This document shows, piece after piece, positions 57,950 to 64,000 of a stretch of 64,000 bases of DNA; position 1 is the first letter of the stretch, and each line of letters starts with the position of its first letter. The position numbers and the translations under genes were made by a program. The stretch comes from Diphasiastrum complanatum (Eukaryota > Streptophyta > Lycopodiopsida > Lycopodiales > Lycopodiaceae): positions 35,365,078-35,429,077 of the forward strand of contig CM055095.1 in assembly GCA_029204225.1 (NCBI GenBank). The letters are read 5' to 3'. The notes under the pieces were generated by a model, which was given only the letters and a program-made list of their open reading frames with translations, had not been told where the DNA came from and ran no database searches.

Positions 57950-59160
57950 CTATAGTATAATATGCAGCTCATAAAAAAAAAATGTAACTTTTGAACGCAA
58001 CTGAGAGTCAGAAGGGTTGAATTGGAGAGGAACAACGGTGGGAACGAGAGTAATGGAGGATGCGATAGTAGAAAGTGGAACAGAGGTAGAAGTATTGTCA
58101 ACAGAGGAGACGAGAATAGACACAGAAGTAGTCGATGTGGGTGGAATAGAAAGAAGAGGAGCGGTAATAGAAACAGGAGGTGGGGGCTGTACAGAAGAGG
58201 AAGTGGCGGTGGTAGATGCTGGAGCTGTTACTGGTGTGGTGGTGGTACGGCGGGAATGGACACAGAGGAGACGAGAATGGACACAGAAGCAGCCAATGTG
58301 GGTGGAACAGAAAGAAGAGGAGCGGTAATAGAAACATGAGGAGGGGGCTATACACAAGAGAAGTGGCGGTGGTAGATGTTGGAGCTGTTACTGGTGTGGT
58401 GGTGGTACGGCATCTGGTGGTAGGTGGAGATGAGGAGGAAGGGGCACGCCATGCATTCTTTTGCTGGCCATCATGTCAGTAACTGCAGGTTGGGCAAATG
58501 TGGAAGTTGAAGATGGAGGATAGAGGTTAGTATGTGGCACTACGAAAGATAGAAGGCTGGAGTGGCTAAAACGACACACTTTCACCTCGAGAAGTGCAGA
58601 GGCAAAGTTACACAACAGGGGGGGCCTGCTGCGATACGCTCACGGATGTTGCGTTTGATGGAGATTGTTAGTTCATGGATGAGGAAGGAATGCCAGTCGT
58701 GTGGCACAACCGTGGGGCCAGGGAATCCCAGGAAGGACTCCACTATCTGACTCAGCAGTGTGGACTGGATCTATCCTTGCGAAATGTTGAGACAACCAGA
58801 AAGTTGTTCAACAGATGCGTAGCCGCCTGTATGACTGGTTCCGTGATAGCCTCTATCAGGTAACCGTTGTTAGTTTGGATCAGAATCTTTGGTGTGGTCT
58901 GGGCGATGAAAGGATTGATCAGGGCTTTTGCCTGACGATGGGAGATGGGCTGGATGGAAATGCGACTTCTTCGCGTCCCACGTGGCGTAAGCATGAAGGG
59001 CGAGGCCCATGTTAATGTCAGAGTTAAAAAGCGTCGGGTACAGACCCATTGCTTTTCAGGGCTTCAGAAGACAAGGGCAAAAGCTGGGTGGACGATGGTA
59101 TTTCTCGCTGGATCACCTATTTGGTGCCAGAGTCTTCAGAAGATGAGGAGGCCATGTTAG
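57950..59160 (-). other. Low-complexity coding-like region with Pro/Thr/Ser-rich minus-strand frame
   Basis: The minus strand reads frames rich in T, S and P (for example PPPPVSITAPLLSIPPTSTT) downstream of a possible start MASSSSEDSGTK at 59155, with many stops. In the same strand order this follows the Tat-like integrase and its putative LTR, so it could be the decayed gag of a second, tandem element. No gag motif was confirmed. Confidence 0.25.
58101..58411. repeat. ~160-bp tandem duplication
   Basis: Copies 58101-58251 and 58262-58411, about 161-bp period. Both contain GAGGAGACGAGAATnGACAC, GAAAGAAGAGGAGCGGTAAT and GGAGCTGTTACTGGTGTGGT, with about a dozen differences and small deletions in copy 2. 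The unit is GA- and GGT-rich. Confidence 0.85.
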
Positions 59161-60252
59161 CAGTGATAGTTAAAGTGCGAAAAAGTAGAAAAAATGGTGG
59201 AAAAGGTAAAAAGTGGTGGAAACAAGAAAAATAGTGAATAACAAGTGTTGGATGGTAAAAACAATAGTTCAGAGTGCAGATCTGGGTTCATAGTATGTAG
59301 ATGATGGCTTGTATGAAGTTTGGTCGCATTCAAAGAACCTGGAAAATTCGGTCGAAAATTGAGCAGAGCTTCGCCAGGAAAGGTGACAAATGACTCGAAT
59401 TCAACCCTTATATAGCGGAAATTAGAGTGCGTAATAGGTGAAATCCACTTTCCCTTGCTTAGTTCCACCCAAATTTTGACAGGGACCTTCTTTACAATAT
59501 TCTAAGAGCTCAAAGAAGTCTACAAGAGTTCAGAAGATGACTTGACTACCCTACGAAGGTTTTGCAAGGGTTCAGACAGTCTGCGAGAGTTGAATCCTCG
59601 CAGGGAATAAATGCTCTCACAACTTGCTCCTATGGTTGGATTTTCAAGATCAGTTCATTTAGACAGGCTAATTTCACTACTCTGATTCCATTTATGCCCC
59701 GTGCAAAGGTTGGTTTGATGATCTTGATGCTCTACGAAGGTTCTAAAGATTCTGCTTTCTGAAACCCTCGCATACACTGAAAAATGATGTTTTCTCCATC
59801 AGTAAATCTTGCAAGATTTTTATGGATGATCTGGATCAGATCTAGTGAATGTCCAAGTTTCAAGAGCTATATCCCAGGGGATCTCCAAAAATCATGAAAA
59901 AAGTGCTCTTTTAAAGTGTTTTTTGACGAGATCTTGAGATTTTCTAATTTTTAATTTTTGCAAACTAGTATTCTGCTTCATCCATGTTAGAACTGACTGT
60001 TGGTAGCTCTCTAGAAGTTCTGATAGATATTTGGTAGCAGATCCATCAGTTTTGGGTGAATTTTGCCCTTATTTTGTCATAGTTACTGAGATCGAGGTCT
60101 TTGATCTGCAAATTGAGCCTTATTGATGATCTGCTTTTCTGTTGATCCTATCTGGATCTGGATATCTCTTGGATCCTGATGGATTTTTCCTGATCTAGCC
60201 AGATCTAGCTAGATCTAGTTGTAATGGCCGAGCAGAATAATTTTTCGTAACA
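59161..60252 (-). mobile_element. Probable LTR of a Tat/Athila-like gypsy element
   Basis: On the minus strand, directly after the integrase tail frame (…HKYWPS, stop near 60280), a GGTTGGTGGTGGCA tract precedes TGTTACGAAAAATT at 60252, a plausible LTR start. A strong TATA motif TATATAAGG at 59414-59406 would be its promoter. The end was not placed; 59161 is nominal. Short GAAGGTT/AGAGTT repeats occur inside. Confidence 0.4.
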
Positions 60253-60279
60253 TGCCACCACCAACCTGGATCTGCCTCA

Positions 60280-61130
60280 CTACGATGGCCAGTACTTGTG
60301 CAACCGGCTACCGTTGATGGGTGTGTCTAACGGTGTCCCATCTAGCTTCTCTAGATTCGCGGCTCCATGATTAAGAATTTCTTTTATCCGATAAGGACCT
60401 TTGTTTGTGAATTTTAATTCTCCCTTGATCGCCTTGGTTTTATACATCAGGACTAGATCTCTGGAACGATAACCTGCGATTGTGCCATGTTTTGCGTCTT
60501 TTCTTTTCAGCTGCCAGTGCATGCACAACTAGTAAGCCTGTTTCACAGAGCTTATGCAGAGCTTCGTGGCATAATTGTAAAGATTTGGATTCATCAAGGC
60601 GTTGCGTTGTGGCAATCCTTAATGAAGGGACTAAAAACTCTACTGGCATTATGACATCATGACCATATACCAGTTGGAATGGCATTTGGTCAGTGCTTCC
60701 CTTGTATGCTGTCCTGAATGCCCACAGAGCAGCATGCAACTTGTGTTTCCAATCTGATCTGTTAGCTTCAATTGTTTTCGTGAGCATGCTACACAAGATC
60801 TTATTGGATGATTCTGCTTGCCCATTACCATGAAGATGATAAGGCATACTGGTTCTATAGATCACGAAGAATTCCTCCAACAGGACCTTAATGGTCTCAT
60901 TGATGAAATGACTTCCGCGATCGCTGACTATCTCCACCGGGCATCCAAAGAGCACAATGATATTTTCATAGAGAAATTTGGCAGTGGTCCTGGCATCAGC
61001 TACTCTTACTGCCTTGGCTTCAACCCACTTGGTGAGATAGTCGGTGGCCACAATTATGTATCAAACCTGGGTGCTTCTTGTTGCAGGGTGAATTGGACCA
61101 ATGTAATCCAATCCCCACTTTTTGAATTAT
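60280..61130 (-). pseudogene. Gypsy integrase without chromodomain (Tat/Athila-like)
   Basis: 61051-60440 is open for 203 codons: ATDYLTKWVEAKAV (first catalytic Asp in A-x-D-Y-x-T-K-W-V-E-A), IVSDRGSHFIN (second Asp), and SMPYHLHGNGQAESSNKIL (Glu, in the G-Q-A-E-x-x-N-K motif typical of Tat and Athila). LHAALWAFRTAYKG and FQLVYGHDVIMPVEF follow. In an overlapping shifted frame, 60528-60280 gives YRSRDLVLMYKTKAIKGELK and GPYRIKEIL, the C-terminal module. Upstream, at about 61130-61055, WGLDYIGPIHP in another frame is the start of the core. The element's RT and 5' part are not recognised to the right. Confidence 0.85.
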
Positions 61131-61140
61131 ACGGATCGTA

Positions 61141-63618
61141 GTAAGGGGTATTCAGGGGTGTTTGTGATACTTCTTGTGACACTCTTGCGAAATGCATAGA
61201 CGTAGCGTTGATTAGTTTCCACGACCCGTCTGGCCTAAACTCATATATGTCTAGGTAACTATAATCCTCGTGGTGTCGTACTCTAAATAAGATGTCCCAA
61301 GGTTGCAGGTTGTGGTGAAATTCAGGTGTATACTAATCATATCTTGCAATTCCTCGTCTGAACGGTTGGCATATGTCGCCCGATAGGGGTAGGAACTGAT
61401 ATCCTAGGTCTGTCATATGAACCCTAAGGCTGCTCAGGGGATCCCGTCTAGTAGGGCAACTTGAACTGAGAAGGAAAACCAGTGCTGACCTATACGTAGG
61501 TATAAAGTGGCTTGTATTTGGGTTCCATTGGTGTTTAGTTCTAAAGCGAGGTCGCCGGTGGTCACCCGTCCCAAAGTATTATCTAATGATATAATGGTTG
61601 CAGTCTGGATCCGTATTACTAGACAAAACCTTCTTGGATTACCAAACTATGCCATGATATACTATCGGACACGAAAATCATTTTGAATAGATTTTGGTTG
61701 TACTTCCAAGGTATTGGGTGAAGTTCCATAACGGTCTGGCAATATACTTTGGGGGTTTGATCTGACTTCTGATATGCAAGTTCAGTAGACCCTTCTTAAA
61801 TATTCCTTCTGCATTAAAGTCGTTGTTAACATCTTCAAAATGACCTTGAAGAATATTCCTAATTCTAGGATACCCTATCCTTTCATTTTCAAAACGTTGT
61901 TGATCCCATAGCATCTCGGAGGTAGGAATTTTATTGATTCTAACGACTTTTGTAGTTTTCTACCTTGAGTAGTTCAGCATGTGATATGGTTTTGGTATCG
62001 TGCTAGTCAGTCACAATAAGCATCTCTTTCTTACTGAGGATAAATTTTTGAACAAGTGATGGCCTTGATGTGGATGATTTCTGCTAAGCACTCATTCCCA
62101 CTGGTATGTTTCTTTTTCTATACTGCTATTGATATGCATCATTACGTCGGTGATGTGTGTGGTGTTGATATTGGGAATGTGTCCCCCTTCCAACCCGGTC
62201 CTAGTTAATGGTGTGTACCCTAGGAGTCCTCTCTTGGTAAATATTGTTAATACTCCTTTTTCAGTATGGAGTAATGGTTTTTGAGGGGCATACGTACCCG
62301 AATCCCTTACTTGTGTAGTTTTTTTCTTTTTTCCATGGTCAATTATTACTTCCCATTGTACTCATCCTTCCCATTACATCCCACCACTACATTATGCATG
62401 TAAAATTTATTGTACAATGGGTGTTGATGGTAATGTCAAACATAGATTTAAGTCATATTGTATGGGGGGGGTGACTCCAAAACTCACGGAGTAATCCTCA
62501 CAGTCTAGTCGGTTGAAATTCTCACCTACATCTCATTACTAAACCCAACATATCAGAAATTCAATAAGATTTTCATTTCGTTCTATCTAAAGTGAATCTT
62601 TGTATTGTTAACGGTGAGTCCGATATCTGAATTACCTACCATTTAAACCATTTACATTGGCTTTTACACTTTTGCGATGTTTTCTCAGCCTTTTCGTGCT
62701 CATGGGTTCGACCCATCTTGGGAGTTAGGCGGTCGAGTGTACACCTCCCAAGGCCCGTGTATTTCAACGGGTAGCTTGGGCAGGGTGGTTCTAAATGCAG
62801 AACACTAACTGTAAAAGTTTGTTCTTTCCTAGCCCGGGAGGTATGTTTCACCCTCGCCAGGTATAAAAACCGCCTCTATGTTTCAAAAGGGTCGGTTAAT
62901 TCCGTTTTTTATAACGCAGCACATAACTTTATTTACGCAATTCTTACTCAAGCAGTTTACTTCACTTCAGCAATCGTGAAATTGTCAAACAGCCACAAAG
63001 AATACCATGTAAAGTGTGCACTTATAATATTGACTTGGTATCTATCCATAGCACCGATACGTTAATCATTCGGATCACTGATACATCATACTAAAGCAGT
63101 TTGAAAAAAATAGCATAACCACTGGTAGCTATCTCCTTCTACCAATCATTCCATCTATAGTACCACATACAAGCCATGTAGCCTTTTCTACTAAAATTCA
63201 TACTGTCATACCCTTCTTATTACTTCATACAATCATGGCAAGGATTAGTAACAACGTATTGATAATCATATCTAGTCAGACCAAGTAGCAGGCTTTATAT
63301 TTCATTCCCAAATGACCAAGTCAGTGACATCATAAGTAATAGCAGCAACTGACAATAACATTTTCAAGAAATTCAATCGATCGAGCAGTCGTAACACATT
63401 TGAAAGACACCATACATCCCATCAACAACTTCCTAAACTCATAATGGATATAAGAAGGATATCTCAGTGCTTATAGGAAACGACCGATTCTCCTCAAGAA
63501 TGCTCTCTGTCTGTCACTTCTTCATAGGTCTTCTGCCAGTCTAATATCTGCACCTCAGCTCCTTACTTCTTTTCACAAGTCATGGATCTCTTCTACTGAC
63601 AGTATCTCAGATTGGATG
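61141..63618. other. 2.5-kb stretch without recognised features
   Basis: Sequence changes character at about 61140, where the integrase homology ends. Only short frames without motifs follow. A run of seven or eight G at 62464-62471 was noted. It could be older repeat sequence. Confidence 0.4.
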
Positions 63619-64000
63619 TGTTAGAATTTAGCAATTTTCACATGGTTTTTGATGAATATTAGACATCTATGTGGATCCACACGTGTGAGGACCTGTGCAC
63701 ACGTGTGAAATGACACTTTTAATATTCAGATCTATTTTGATTAGCTTTCATTTGAGTCTAATATGACATCTCCTAAATTATAGGAGTTAGGTCCTAGATT
63801 GTAAGAATCTAGAAGGTCAACACAAACCACCAATGGATGATGTGGCAAACTTGATAGATCTTATCCAAAGTGGATATGGATAAGTACAATGAGCTCTCCT
63901 ACACGTGCTGGATGTAGCTTAGAGAGAGATTATGGTGAATTTGTACTTGAGCCATGATGGATCCATTATTGAGCTAATGATGAGAAATCTTGGTTTGTAA
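63619..64000 (+). mobile_element. Possible start of an LTR cut by the window edge
   Basis: TGTTAGAATTTAGC begins at 63619 after CTCAGATTGGATG, reminiscent of a copia pol end/LTR junction. It contains CACACGTGTGA twice (63678-63688 and 63698-63708), the motif found at the end of the 29-35 kb copia LTRs. No internal domain or second LTR is visible within the window. Confidence 0.25.

Noticed and set aside
58017-58482. Glu/Gly/Val-rich plus-strand proteins
   Set aside because: They derive from the 160-bp GA- and GGT-rich tandem duplication; all three frames give low-complexity products.

Overview
This is nuclear DNA from a land plant with a large, repeat-rich genome. The evidence is interrupted genes with GT-AG introns up to about 6.3 kb, plant-type Ty1/copia and Ty3/gypsy LTR retrotransposons (some with initiator-Met-type primer sites), LINE remnants, long dinucleotide microsatellites and AT-rich spacers. 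Nothing identifies the species. The long transposon-filled introns would suit a gymnosperm, fern or lycophyte, but that is inference.

Two host genes are recognisable. (1) On the minus strand, 7993 down to about 1002 and continuing past the left edge, lies the 5' part of a gene resembling the plant ATX1/ATX2 trithorax-like histone H3K4 methyltransferases. A 604-codon first exon with an AT-hook is followed by three short exons encoding a Tudor-like barrel and the first residues of a PWWP domain. (2) On the plus strand, 36532-55451, lies a complete eight-exon gene for pyrroline-5-carboxylate reductase (P5CR, 274 aa), the last enzyme of proline synthesis. All splice phases join correctly. Its introns hold copia, LINE and gypsy debris.

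The rest is transposable elements and their decay. 9.7-12.0 kb: an element with inverted repeats of about 310 bp enclosing a minus-strand remnant of a reverse transcriptase whose C-terminus resembles the zinc-knuckle plus restriction-like endonuclease part of R2-type non-LTR elements; this is the most unusual object here. 15.2-15.8 kb: 3' end of a copia element. 20.4-23.2 kb: 5' part of a gypsy element (minus). 29,289-35,506: a nearly complete copia element with two ~800-bp LTRs, primer site, polypurine tract and a pol broken by stops, frameshifts and a deletion. 38.0-38.4 kb: copia RT remnant followed by a possible very short LTR. 39.7-40.8 kb: LINE endonuclease remnant and two copies of a LINE-like 3' tail. 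42.9-46.1 kb: chromodomain gypsy element with a 495-bp 3' LTR. 49.5-52.7 kb: a mosaic second chromodomain gypsy element (minus). 57.9-61.1 kb: non-chromodomain (Tat/Athila-like) gypsy integrase and a probable LTR.

Also present are microsatellites (19.5 and 24.9 kb), several two- to three-copy tandem duplications, and two hairpin-forming inverted repeats (8.4 and 56.3 kb). I found no CRISPR, rRNA or convincing tRNA gene. Domain assignments come from reading translated motifs by eye; no database search was possible.
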